In this document: positions 9,799 through 17,418 of the stretch, piece by piece
Position numbering within the stretch: the stretch's first letter is position 1
How the letters are laid out: the number at the start of each line of letters is the position of its first letter
DNA from: Bin87 sp965115825
Lineage (GTDB): Bacteria > Chloroflexota > Dehalococcoidia > Lucifugimonadales > UBA3495
NCBI GenBank assembly: GCA_965115825.1
Contig: OZ220464.1
Location: 2,480,001-2,544,000, forward strand
Direction: 5' to 3'
DNA: 64,000 nt
Translations under genes and position numbers: made by a program
The notes under the pieces: generated by a model
Database searches by the model: none
What the model was told of the DNA's origin: nothing
The model's input: only the letters and a program-made list of their open reading frames with translations

Positions 9799-10680
9799 AT
9801 GGCTTTGTTTGAAGGATTTGAGCGGATGCAAATCACCGCCGACAGCGGCGAAACCGTCAACCTGGTAAAGGGGGGCAGCGGGCCGCCTTTGCTGCTGCTG
9901 CACGGCTACCCGCAGACGCATACCATGTGGCACAAGGTTGCGCCCCGGCTGGCCGCCGATTTCACCGTCGTCTGCGCCGACCTGCGCGGCTACGGCGACA
10001 GCGGCAAGCCCCAGGGCGACCCGGAACACTACAACCACTCCAAGCGCGCCATGGCCCAGGACTTGGTGGATGCCATGGCGCGCCTCGGCTTCGCGTCTTT
10101 CTTCCTGGGCAGCCACGACCGGGGCGCGCGCGTCGCCCATCGCCTGACCAAAGACCACCCTCAGCGCGTGCTGCGCCTGGCGACGCTGGACATCGTTCCT
10201 ACCCATCATATGTTCAGCATCGTCAATAAGGCGATGGCCACCAGCACTTACCACTGGTTCTTCCTGATTCAGCCCTACGACTTCCCGGAGCGGGTTATCG
10301 GCGCCAACCCCGACTACTTCATCCGCTCCCGGTTTATGCGCGAGCGCAACGCCGAAACCACCTTTCCGCCCGAGGCCGTAGAAGAATACGTTCGCTGCTT
10401 CAGCAACCCCGCCGCCATCCATGGCGCTTGCGAGGATTACCGCGCCGGCGCCAGCATCGACCTGGTGCACGACGAAGAGGACTTTGACAACAAGGTGAAC
10501 TGCCCTCACCTGGCCCTGTGGAGCGAAACCGGCTACGTGGGCCGTACGCAGGACGTGCTGGCCGTGTGGCGCGACTACTCCAACAATGTAGAGGGGCAGT
10601 CCTTGCCCTGCGGCCACTACATCGCCGAAGAACTGCCCGATGAGGCGTATCGGCTACTGCGCGAATTCTTCACCCGATAA
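9799..10680 (+). CDS. Haloacetate dehalogenase-type alpha/beta hydrolase
   Basis: Alpha/beta hydrolase of 293 residues that matches fluoroacetate/haloacetate dehalogenases in the residues that matter. The nucleophile sits in SHDRGAR (D107) with carboxylate-binding R108 and R111. Halide-stabilising H152 and W153 lie in YHWFFLIQ, and Y214 in EDYRAG. The triad is completed by D131 (LDIVPT) and H273 (GHYIAEE). From established family knowledge, this set performs hydrolytic removal of halogen from haloacetate. An upstream TTG at 9784 is possible, but AGGGGGA at 9788-9794 favours the ATG at 9799. AT-rich TATTAT elements lie just upstream. Confidence 0.85.
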   Translation: MALFEGFERMQITADSGETVNLVKGGSGPPLLLLHGYPQTHTMWHKVAPRLAADFTVVCADLRGYGDSGKPQGDPEHYNHSKRAMAQDLVDAMARLGFASFFLGSHDRGARVAHRLTKDHPQRVLRLATLDIVPTHHMFSIVNKAMATSTYHWFFLIQPYDFPERVIGANPDYFIRSRFMRERNAETTFPPEAVEEYVRCFSNPAAIHGACEDYRAGASIDLVHDEEDFDNKVNCPHLALWSETGYVGRTQDVLAVWRDYSNNVEGQSLPCGHYIAEELPDEAYRLLREFFTR

Positions 10681-10688
10681 CCTCAGCC

Positions 10689-10889
10689 ATGTCCCATGAT
10701 TCCCTTGACCGACTGGCCGAGTTCGTCGCCAACCTCCGCACCGAAGACCCGCCGCCCGAAACCGCCTCCGCCGCCAAAGACGTTGTGCTCGACACTATCG
10801 GCGCGATAACGGCGGGCAACGGACTGACGGAAAACGCAAACGTCGCGCAGCTGCCCGCGGAAACCGGCGCGCCCGGCAAACCGGCGTAA
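10689..10889 (+). pseudogene. MmgE/PrpD family N-terminal remnant
   Basis: A 66-codon frame whose first 45 residues (LAEFVANLRTEDPPPETA, then VVLDTIGAITAGN) match the N-terminus of MmgE/PrpD proteins such as 2-methylcitrate dehydratase. Those proteins are about 450 residues long. This frame ends at a TAA after the first helices and is followed directly by the next gene at 10915. The simplest reading is a 5' remnant of a deleted gene. It begins 8 bp after the dehalogenase stop, so it may once have been an operon partner. Confidence 0.55.
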
Positions 10890-10914
10890 CCTCCCAGCGC
10901 TTTATGGAGCGCCC

Positions 10915-12030
10915 ATGCCTGCCATTGACATCCCGCTCTCTCTCCAGGCTAACCGCGTCCCATCGTCAACCGTACCGCTCAGCGACGCTGAGGAAACCCG
11001 CTTCCGGCGCATTATGGACGACGCGGTGATGATTGACGTACACCAGCACCCCTTCGTGTTGCCCGAATCAATGGACCGATTCGTCGAATATCTGCGGGCG
11101 GCCGATCGGTACGAATGGGGTTATCGGGCCGTGGCAGCCGGCGGGTGGAGCGCAGTCGCCACCTCCAACTTTTTCACCGCTCTGTACAAGGTCAACGATA
11201 TGTCCTTTGTGGAATACGACGACATTGCAGCGGAGGTAGGGCTGATGCTGGCCGACGTTGCTCAGCAGGACAACGTGGCGCGGGTGAGCAGCGCCGACGA
11301 TATTATGGCCGCCCGTCAGCAGGGCCGCATCGGATTCCTGCCCACGTTGGAACACTTGGCTATCGGCAACAGGATCGAGCGGGTGGACGCGCTGTTCAGC
11401 ATGGGCGTGCGGCTGGCCGGCATCACCTACAACCGCCGGAACTACATCGGCGACGGCCAGCAGGAACGGAACCCGGGCGGACTCAGCAACTTCGGCATTG
11501 AAGTGGTGCATCGGATGAACGATCTGGGCATGGCCGTTGACCTGTCCCACGCCTCCACCCCCACCGCTATGGACGCCATCGCCCACTCGCGGGCGCCCAC
11601 GGTGTTCAGCCACAACGCCGCTTACACGCTGCGTCCCAACGGGCGCACCCGCACCGATGAGGAGCTGCTGGCTTGCGCGCGCAAGGGCGGACTGGTCTGC
11701 GTTACCGCCGTGCCCAATTCGCTGAGCGACGACCCGGAGCAGGACATTGAGTGCGTACTGGACCACTACGACTACATGGTGCAGCTGGTGGGCATTGACC
11801 ACGTGGGCATCGGAACGGATACCACCATCGGCGACCACGTGGGGTTTCATCGGGTGATGATGGGGCGCACGCCGGATCAACTGCCGGCGCCGTACCTCAA
11901 CGGCCTGGAATCGCCGGCCGACGGCAAGAACATCGCGCGGGGGTTAATCCGCCGGGGGTACTCTGATGAGGCCGTGCTGAAAATCATCGGCGGCAACGCG
12001 CTGGCCTACTTCCGCCGGGTGATGGCCTAG
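10915..12030 (+). CDS. Membrane dipeptidase-like protein, peptidase family M19
   Basis: A 371-residue amidohydrolase-superfamily protein of the renal dipeptidase (M19) family. Visible metal and substrate motifs are DVHQHPF, LPTLEHLAI (bridging Glu), VDLSHAS and FSHNAAYTLRPNGRTRTDEEL, GIGTD, and the C-terminal GGNALAYFRRV. The first motif is HxH instead of the usual HxD, which is the classical amidohydrolase pattern and should still bind metal. No signal peptide or membrane anchor is visible. Members cleave dipeptides or lactone-like amide substrates. The start has no strong ribosome-binding site. Confidence 0.85.
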   Translation: MPAIDIPLSLQANRVPSSTVPLSDAEETRFRRIMDDAVMIDVHQHPFVLPESMDRFVEYLRAADRYEWGYRAVAAGGWSAVATSNFFTALYKVNDMSFVEYDDIAAEVGLMLADVAQQDNVARVSSADDIMAARQQGRIGFLPTLEHLAIGNRIERVDALFSMGVRLAGITYNRRNYIGDGQQERNPGGLSNFGIEVVHRMNDLGMAVDLSHASTPTAMDAIAHSRAPTVFSHNAAYTLRPNGRTRTDEELLACARKGGLVCVTAVPNSLSDDPEQDIECVLDHYDYMVQLVGIDHVGIGTDTTIGDHVGFHRVMMGRTPDQLPAPYLNGLESPADGKNIARGLIRRGYSDEAVLKIIGGNALAYFRRVMA

Positions 12031-12041
12031 GTAGCGCATCT

Positions 12042-12749
12042 TCAATAAGCGGCCATTATAATCTGCATACCGGGGCGCAGACGGACTCTCCACTTGCGCT
12101 CCAGCTCCGCATCCCATTCAGAGTCCAACATTCTTACGGTCTCGCAAATGCTCTCGAGCCACAGCTCATACAGTCGCGGCAAGATGTTATATTCTTCACG
12201 GCTATGCGCTCGGCCCAGCTGGTCCAGCATTTGCCGCATATCAGGTTCCGCTACGTCATGCGTCACCATCATGCGCACCGAGTCGCGTAGCACTTGGCGT
12301 TGCCGGTTGATATCCGTTTCGGAGAAGTAGCCGGCAACTTCCGAGGAAGAATTGAGGAAAAGGTTGTAGAATATCTCCCCAAACCCTCCGGTGGCTTCGC
12401 ATCGGTCGAAGCTGGCTGCCACGTCCGTATCGGCAAATGCCCCCGGTGTGCGCATTGTGGGGTCAGCATCCGGCTCGCGAAAGAAGTCGATCCGACAACG
12501 GACGGCGCCGTCCGGCTCCACCCGGTGCGGCAACTCTGGGTGGATGACGATAATGTCGGGCGCGCTCACGACGCGCTCCTGGCCAGTTTGGAGGTTCACG
12601 TAACGGAGACGCCCGTCAAACACGTGAAGGACTCCCCAACGCCCTGCGGCTAGTTTATGTTCCGCCTTGAAGGCATCGGGAATCGTTTCCTCAGTGAAGT
12701 TGAGCGAGCCGCTGCTGGGCACGAGGTCGGTAGGCAGGCGTTCGGTCAA
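12042..12749 (-). CDS. DUF1971 (YeaR-like) cupin fused to a globin
   Basis: A 235-residue two-domain protein. Residues about 8-92 match DUF1971, the YeaR-type small cupin (FTEETIPDAFKAEHKLAAGR, then PELPHRVEPDGAVRCRIDFF). Residues about 112-235 form a globin: FYNLFLNSSSEVAGYF, then TDINRQRQVLRDSVRMMV, then QLGRAHSREEYNILPRLYEL. By alignment to flavohaemoglobin Hmp, Y128 is Tyr B10, Q150 is Gln E7 and H182 is the proximal His F8, the set that binds O2/NO tightly. No reductase domain is present. The start is TTG at 12749 with GGAGGG five bases upstream. A role in nitric oxide or nitrosative stress is inferred from YeaR and Hmp. Confidence 0.8.
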   Translation of the reverse strand: MTERLPTDLVPSSGSLNFTEETIPDAFKAEHKLAAGRWGVLHVFDGRLRYVNLQTGQERVVSAPDIIVIHPELPHRVEPDGAVRCRIDFFREPDADPTMRTPGAFADTDVAASFDRCEATGGFGEIFYNLFLNSSSEVAGYFSETDINRQRQVLRDSVRMMVTHDVAEPDMRQMLDQLGRAHSREEYNILPRLYELWLESICETVRMLDSEWDAELERKWRVRLRPGMQIIMAAY

Positions 12750-12790
12750 TTTTACCCTCCGTTGCGTTATCGCGTTGCTTACTACCGTAC

Positions 12791-12796
12791 ATTATA
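12791..12796 (-). promoter_or_regulatory. Candidate -10 box for the DUF1971-globin gene
   Basis: A perfect TATAAT on the minus strand, 42 bp upstream of the TTG start, inside the 73-bp divergent gap shared with the pyridoxamine-oxidase-like gene. No good -35 is seen at 17 bp (TTGCGC lies too close), so it may depend on an activator. This is weak evidence. Confidence 0.35.
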
Positions 12797-12822
12797 CACA
12801 TGCGATACGCGCAAGGAGTGTG

Positions 12823-13269
12823 ATGATCCATCTCACGGAAGAGATGACCAACTTAATCAACCGGGCGCGGGATGACGGCTATCCCTGCATCGTCAGCACG
12901 GCGTCCGCCAACGGCGTCCCCAACTGCGGCTACATCGGCACCGTGCTGGCTGTCGGAGACGATACGCTGGTGTACCGCGACCGCAGCGGACGGGTTCCGT
13001 TGGAACACGTTGAGGAAAACTCCAGGGTCATCGTGCTGTTCCGCAACACGGAGCATGATATCGGCTGGAAGTTCCGCTGCACTGCCAGCGTCCACCGGGA
13101 AGGGCCGGTATTCGAGGAAATGACCCAGCGGCTCCTGCAAGCCGGCATGATTGCGGAGCGGCGCTTGCCCGACGGCAGCCAGGGCGCCATCGTATCGCTG
13201 CGGATTGACCAGGCGCTCACGCTGTTCGGCAAAGTGTTGCAGGAGCGGGAGCCGGGCCTGCGGTGGTAA
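12823..13269 (+). CDS. Pyridoxamine 5'-phosphate oxidase-like FMN-binding protein
   Basis: A 148-residue split-barrel flavin-binding protein (PNPOx-like). It begins with the typical helix EEMTNLINRARDDGYPCIVSTAS and continues with barrel strands including LEHVEENSRVIVLFRNTE. Such small proteins bind FMN or F420 and reduce varied substrates; a true role in vitamin B6 synthesis is unlikely at this length. An upstream in-frame start at 12667 exists, but AAGGAG at 12813-12818 points to the ATG at 12823. It is divergent from the DUF1971-globin gene, and the shared control region suggests a common stress response (inference). Confidence 0.75.
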   Translation: MIHLTEEMTNLINRARDDGYPCIVSTASANGVPNCGYIGTVLAVGDDTLVYRDRSGRVPLEHVEENSRVIVLFRNTEHDIGWKFRCTASVHREGPVFEEMTQRLLQAGMIAERRLPDGSQGAIVSLRIDQALTLFGKVLQEREPGLRW

Positions 13270-13276
13270 ATCCAGC

Positions 13277-14272
13277 TTATTCGCCGGCTACCGCCAGCGC
13301 GCCCACGGCGACGCTACCCAACTGAACCGGCAAAGGCTGCCAGCTTACGCCTCGGTCTCCGCTGCGGAACAGCCCGCCGCCATCGGCGCCGGCATATACC
13401 ACGTCCGGTTCCTGCGGGTCCCACTCGAAGGCGACCACCATGTCGGCGGCGTTTTCGCCGGAGCCAATCCCATCCAGCAGCGTCCAGCAGCGGCCCCCGT
13501 CGCCGGAGCGATAGAACTGCGGATTGCGTCGCCGGGAATTCTCGGAAACCGTAACCAGCGCCAGGTTGGCGTCATCCGGAGCCGACGCGATGTGCAGGGC
13601 GTAACGCCGGGCAAGTCCCCGGTTGATGATCTCCCAATCGCCGCCGCCGTTATCGGAACGGTAGGGCGCCCGGGCCGTCGCCACGTAGATGCTGCCGGCT
13701 CGGGCCGCGCTGACGCTCACGCAGTGGATGTCATCGTCCAGCCCCGGCAGCTGCCGCCAACTCCGCCCGCCGTCCAGTGTGCTAACCATCCCGCCAACCT
13801 CTATGCCGGCATAAAGGCAAGCGGAGTCATCGGGGGCGGCGCGCAGGTCGCGGACGTGAGAGTCGCGCGTGGGCGAATGGAAGCTCCATTCCGCAGCTTC
13901 CGGCACGGCGCGAAAGCCGTCCAGTTCTTCCCAGCTGGCGCCGGCGTCCATTGACCGATATATCGCCGCCGGCTCGCTGCCGACGTACACGGTATCCGCG
14001 TCAGCAGGATGGGACAGCACGCTGTGAGCATAGCCGGTGGGATAAGATTCCAGCTGACGCCAGGTATCGCCCCCATCATCGGTGCGGTACACGCCGGCTT
14101 CGTAAGCAGCCAGATAAGCCCGCCCAGGTTTGGCGGCGCTGACACTCAACCGGGCGGCGGCGTGAGCCAACGGCGTAACCGGGCCCCGTTCCCAGGTTTT
14201 GCCTCCGTCGGAGCTGGACACGGCGCATACCCCGTCGTGCATCCCTACGTATATTCTTTTGACTTGCGACAT
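13277..14272 (-). CDS. BNR/Asp-box beta-propeller protein
   Basis: A 331-residue repeat protein with seven Asp-box motifs of the form SxDxGxxW: SSDGGKTW, RTDDGGDTW, RSMDAGASW, STLDGGRSW, RSDNGGGDW, RSGDGGRCW and RSGDRGVSW. These define blades of a sialidase-like or VPS10-like propeller. The catalytic residues of sialidases are not evident, and no signal peptide is seen, so a binding or sensing role is more likely than glycosidase activity. The ATG at 14272 is chosen because AAGGAG lies seven bases upstream. The gene is convergent with the flavin protein, 7 bp apart. Confidence 0.8.
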   Translation of the reverse strand: MSQVKRIYVGMHDGVCAVSSSDGGKTWERGPVTPLAHAAARLSVSAAKPGRAYLAAYEAGVYRTDDGGDTWRQLESYPTGYAHSVLSHPADADTVYVGSEPAAIYRSMDAGASWEELDGFRAVPEAAEWSFHSPTRDSHVRDLRAAPDDSACLYAGIEVGGMVSTLDGGRSWRQLPGLDDDIHCVSVSAARAGSIYVATARAPYRSDNGGGDWEIINRGLARRYALHIASAPDDANLALVTVSENSRRRNPQFYRSGDGGRCWTLLDGIGSGENAADMVVAFEWDPQEPDVVYAGADGGGLFRSGDRGVSWQPLPVQLGSVAVGALAVAGE

Positions 14273-14444
14273 GGCTGCTCTCCTTTTCACGACGTAGGTT
14301 CTCGCCCCGCACTAAACGCGGAGCCACGTTCTCCCGCAGTAAGCCGGATACGCAATGCGTCAGCAGATGACAATGGCGAACGACGGCCATATAATGCCGA
14401 CAACAAAGCCTAATGGCAAACTACGACAATGCAGGAGGCCCGGC

Positions 14445-14882
14445 ATGGCTACCGCAACCAGGTTCGAGCGTATCACCAAACCCCTGGTCAAGATCACCGA
14501 AATGGACCACATCGTCCTGCGCACCCGGAACGTGGAGGAATCGTTGCGCTTCTACACCGAAGTTCTGGGCCTACAGCCGGAGCGCGTGGAGCAGTGGCGG
14601 GCCGGAGAAGTGCGTTTCCCCTCGGCGCGGCTGAACGCCGACACCATCATCGACTTCTTCGCTTCCGACAACATCCCCCTCGGCAAAGACGGCCCTAAAA
14701 ACCAGGACCATTTCTGCATGGTCATCGACTATACCGATATGGACGAGCTGAAGGCCCGCTTTGAAGAGGCTGGCATTGAGATTCAGGCCGGGCCCGGCAA
14801 GCGCTGGGGTTCCCACGGCGACGGAATCTCGCTGTACATCTACGACCCGGACAACAACGTGGTGGAACTACGCCACTATTAA
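14445..14882 (+). CDS. VOC-family (glyoxalase/dioxygenase-like) protein
   Basis: A 145-residue vicinal-oxygen-chelate protein with two beta-alpha-beta3 modules. Likely metal ligands are the His in MDHIVLRTRNVEES, the His in NQDHFCMVIDY and the Glu in NNVVELRHY near the C-terminus. The family includes glyoxalase I, extradiol dioxygenases and fosfomycin-resistance enzymes; the reaction is not determinable. The ATG at 14445 has AGGAGG at 14433-14438. A TATAAT lies at 14390-14395. The gene ends 6 bp before the 3' end of the convergent tRNA-Gly. Confidence 0.8.
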   Translation: MATATRFERITKPLVKITEMDHIVLRTRNVEESLRFYTEVLGLQPERVEQWRAGEVRFPSARLNADTIIDFFASDNIPLGKDGPKNQDHFCMVIDYTDMDELKARFEEAGIEIQAGPGKRWGSHGDGISLYIYDPDNNVVELRHY

Positions 14883-14888
14883 ACAGAA

Positions 14889-14963
14889 TGGAGCGGAAGA
14901 CGGGATTCGAACCCGCGACCTTCTCCTTGGCAAGGAGACGCTCTACCACTGAGCCACTTCCGC
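14889..14963 (-). tRNA. tRNA-Gly (GCC)
   Basis: Full cloverleaf on the minus strand. The acceptor stem GCGGAAG/CTTCCGC is perfect, the anticodon loop reads TTGCCAA (anticodon GCC at 14929-14931), the T-loop is TTCGAAT, and an encoded CCA occupies 14889-14891. It lies 42 bp downstream of tRNA-Phe and is probably cotranscribed with it. Confidence 0.97.
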
Positions 14964-15005
14964 CCGCATAGCTTTGCGCGCATCGCCGCAATAGCAAGAC
15001 CGGCA

Positions 15006-15082
15006 TGGTGCCGAGGGGCGGATTCGAACCACCGACACCGGCATTTTCAGTGCCGTGCTCTACCAGGCTGAGCTACCTCGGC
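15006..15082 (-). tRNA. tRNA-Phe (GAA)
   Basis: Full cloverleaf on the minus strand with acceptor GCCGAGG/CCTCGGC, anticodon stem CGGCA/TGCCG around loop CTGAAAA (anticodon GAA), TTCGAAT T-loop and encoded CCA at 15006-15008. It is the first gene of a Phe-Gly tRNA unit with its own consensus promoter upstream. Confidence 0.97.
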
Positions 15083-15269
15083 TAATCTGTCTATTATGAT
15101 AAACGGCTTTGCCAAAGGTGTCAATCCGCGCCGTGGCCTGAACCTCAGCAGCGGCCGCCGGGGCGCGTCCTATCGGACGGTTCAGCCAGCCCGACCACAA
15201 ATAAATGATGCCAAGCAGGATTATCAGGGCGATGATAACGCCCAGAACCAAGCAGCCGTAACGCGCCAT
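15060..15269 (-). CDS. Small single-span membrane protein, ending inside tRNA-Phe
   Basis: A 69-codon frame starting 2 bp after the argF stop. Residues 7-30 (LVLGVIIALIILLGIIYLWS) form one clear transmembrane helix; the rest is polar. Its 3' third overlaps the tRNA promoter, and its stop codon is the TAG in the D-arm of tRNA-Phe. The helix and the tight spacing to argF suggest a real small protein. The tail may have been extended by loss of an earlier stop. I do not recognise a family. Confidence 0.4.
   Translation of the reverse strand: MARYGCLVLGVIIALIILLGIIYLWSGWLNRPIGRAPAAAAEVQATARIDTFGKAVYHNRQISRGSSAW
15096..15124 (-). promoter_or_regulatory. Promoter of the tRNA-Phe/tRNA-Gly unit
   Basis: On the minus strand TTGACA (15119-15124) is followed after exactly 17 bp by TATCAT (15096-15101), 13 bp upstream of the tRNA-Phe 5' end. 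This is a strong sigma-70-type promoter, and it explains tRNA transcription independently of argF. Confidence 0.75.
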
Positions 15270-15271
15270 GG

Positions 15272-16204
15272 CTATGCCAGCAGGAACTCCAGCACCGCCT
15301 TTTGGGCGTGCAGCCGATTGTGAGCCTGCCGATACGCCACCGACTGGGGGTGTTCCAACATTCCGGGAGGAACTTCCTCACCGTAGTGGGCTGGCATATC
15401 GTGCATGAAACACGCGCCAGGCGCGGCCTGCCGCATCAAAGCGTCATCCACGGTATAGCCTCGGAACGCCGCCAGCCGCTGCTCCGTTTCCGCTTCGTCG
15501 CCCATGCTGGTCCAAACGTCGGTGTACACCACGTTAGCCTCAACTACGGCATCCTGGGGCCTCACCAGCGGATGGACGGTCGGTCTGGGGCCGCCGTCGG
15601 CGCGGAATCCCCGGGCGCTGGCAGCGTCAAACACGGACTCCTCCAACTGGTAGCCATGGGGCGCGGCGATAGCGAAGTTCATGCCCACTGCCGGCGCTCC
15701 CAGGCACAGGCTGCGCGCCACGTTGTTGCCGTCGCCAATGTAGGCCAGGTTCAGCCCGTCGGTGCTCCCGTGCGTCTCGGTTATGGTAAGCAGGTCGGCC
15801 ATAGTCTGGCAGGGATGTTCCACGTCGGACAGAGCGTTGATGACCGGCGCTTCCCCGTATTCGGCAAGCCCCGCCAGCGAATCATGTGAGTTCACGCGGG
15901 CAATGACGGCGTCCACGTAGCCGCTAAGCACGCGCGCGACATCGGAAACCGGCTCCCGGCGGCCCAGCCCCACTTCTTCCGGAGACAGATACAGGCTGAA
16001 CCCGCCCAGCTCCGCAATGCCAATTTGAAAGCTCACGCGGGTACGCAGCGACGGCTTTTCAAAAAGCAGGGCGATGCGCTTGCCGGCCAGAGGCTGAACG
16101 CTGCCCGGCGCCGCGGCTTTCAACTCAATAGCCCGGCTAATCAACCACCGCGTTTCGTTGGCGGAAATGTCGGTGATGGAAAGGAAATCGCGCTTGGCGG
16201 TCAT
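15272..16204 (-). CDS. argF: Ornithine carbamoyltransferase
   Basis: Transcarbamylase of 310 residues that forms citrulline from ornithine and carbamoyl phosphate in arginine synthesis. The carbamoyl-phosphate loop is SLRTR (52-56), HPCQ is at 130-133, and the ornithine-side DVWTSMGDE loop is at 229-237. The signature usually read as HCLPAHRGEE is HDMPAHYGEE here (268-277), so the cysteine is Asp. Variation at this position is known in the wider family, but it leaves some doubt about substrate; a related carbamoyltransferase is possible. The minus-strand start at 16204 has a weak AGGA upstream. No other arginine gene is adjacent. Confidence 0.85.
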   Translation of the reverse strand: MTAKRDFLSITDISANETRWLISRAIELKAAAPGSVQPLAGKRIALLFEKPSLRTRVSFQIGIAELGGFSLYLSPEEVGLGRREPVSDVARVLSGYVDAVIARVNSHDSLAGLAEYGEAPVINALSDVEHPCQTMADLLTITETHGSTDGLNLAYIGDGNNVARSLCLGAPAVGMNFAIAAPHGYQLEESVFDAASARGFRADGGPRPTVHPLVRPQDAVVEANVVYTDVWTSMGDEAETEQRLAAFRGYTVDDALMRQAAPGACFMHDMPAHYGEEVPPGMLEHPQSVAYRQAHNRLHAQKAVLEFLLA

Positions 16205-16247
16205 AGTTGGAATCCTGAACGGGAGTAAATTACCGGCTTATTGACGT

Positions 16248-16279
16248 AAAAACAAGGGGCAAGTTTTACAACCTGCCCC
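16248..16279 (-). terminator. Intrinsic terminator after the NHL gene
   Basis: On the minus strand a 10-bp stem (16270-16279 with 16256-16265) closes a GTAA tetraloop (16266-16269), and is followed by TTGTTTTT. This is a textbook rho-independent terminator, 28 bp past the NHL stop. It separates the DUF1800-DUF1501-NHL transcript from argF downstream on the same strand. Confidence 0.85.
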
Positions 16280-16306
16280 CTGCCATTTTCAGGACTTGCC
16301 CGACGC

Positions 16307-17335
16307 CTACAGGTTGAACTGCGGGTCAAGATAAGAGTCGTCCTTGTCGTACACCTGGAGGCGCGACCGCAACGTGTCGCATACCAGCAGGCGGTTGTTA
16401 GCCCGGTCGAAGGTGCAGCCCATGGGCATTCGGAAGGTTCGCTGCTGCTGCTCCAAGTCGGGAACGCGGCGGCGCGCCTTCACCATGTCGGGGTTGGCGT
16501 CCAGCGAGAGATTGCCCCAGTCGGACACCTCCACCGCGTCGCCGGTCAGGTACGCGATGGGACGGGTCGCTGCGTCGTAGATAACGATTCGCTCGTTCAT
16601 CCAGTCGGCTACATACACGTCGCCTTCGTTGTCAATGGTAACGTCCAGCGGATGGTTGAGCTCGCCGGAGCCGCTGCCCTGGCTGCCAAACGTAGCCAGA
16701 TGCGTACCGCCGGCAGTGTACTTCTGGACTCGGTGGTTGCCCCAGTCGGACACGTAAAGGTCTCCCGAGGGGTCAATAGCGATGCCCGAAGGCATTTCCA
16801 AATCGGCGGGGCCGCTCCCCTTGGTGCCGAAGCCGCCGAGGAAGTCGCCGTCCTTGCTGAACTTCTGCACGCGGCTGCTGCGGGACGAGACCACCCAGAC
16901 ATTGCCGTCAGCGTCAATCTCCACGCCGGCGGCGCCATTCAGCTGGCCTTCTCCGTCGCCGGCTTCGCCCCACTGCTTTTGCAGGTTGCCGTCAGCGTCA
17001 AAGACGGAAATCTGGTTCTTCCACTCGTCCGACGCATAAACGTTGCCATCGGCGTCGGTGGCGATGCCGGTAAGCCAGGTGAATAGGCTGCCGGAGCCGG
17101 CCTGGTATGCAATGCCTTCCCGGCCGAATTCGCCGATGTACTCCTGGTCAACCGTGAGCTTGGTGATGCGGGCGCTGGGGTTCTGCTCGCCGGAGCGGTT
17201 GGCTACGTAGAGCGTCCCATCGGGACGGGCCGCTACGCCAACCGGCTGGCTGAACCCCATTCCTACCTGAGCGTTCCGGCCGATATTGTGGCTGTACAGC
17301 CACGCGCGGCCTCCCGCTACGGTGTTCATAGGCAT
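16307..17335 (-). CDS. NHL-repeat beta-propeller protein
   Basis: A 342-residue protein made of about six NHL repeats, with recurrent phrases such as GIAIDPSGDLYVSDWGNHRV, NHPLDVTIDNEGDVYVADW and GVEIDADGNVWVVSS. NHL propellers bind proteins or peptides, or act as lyases in PAL-type enzymes; no lyase metal site is evident. No secretion signal is seen. GGAGG seven bases upstream supports the ATG at 17335 over the one at 17329. It is the last gene of the operon with DUF1501 and DUF1800, 83 bp after DUF1501, and ends at a strong terminator. Confidence 0.85.
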   Translation of the reverse strand: MPMNTVAGGRAWLYSHNIGRNAQVGMGFSQPVGVAARPDGTLYVANRSGEQNPSARITKLTVDQEYIGEFGREGIAYQAGSGSLFTWLTGIATDADGNVYASDEWKNQISVFDADGNLQKQWGEAGDGEGQLNGAAGVEIDADGNVWVVSSRSSRVQKFSKDGDFLGGFGTKGSGPADLEMPSGIAIDPSGDLYVSDWGNHRVQKYTAGGTHLATFGSQGSGSGELNHPLDVTIDNEGDVYVADWMNERIVIYDAATRPIAYLTGDAVEVSDWGNLSLDANPDMVKARRRVPDLEQQQRTFRMPMGCTFDRANNRLLVCDTLRSRLQVYDKDDSYLDPQFNL

Positions 17336-17418
17336 AGTTGTTCCTCCCCTTGCTTTTCTTTGGCGGTGGCGGCGCGTTTGACCCGAAAGGACGCGCCGCC
17401 GATGGCCTTGCCGGCAGC

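Noticed and set aside
10689..10889. A selenoprotein truncated by an in-frame TGA (prompted by selC)
   Set aside because: The frame ends in TAA and no homology continues after it; it is a gene remnant. No other gene in the window showed homology continuing past a TGA.
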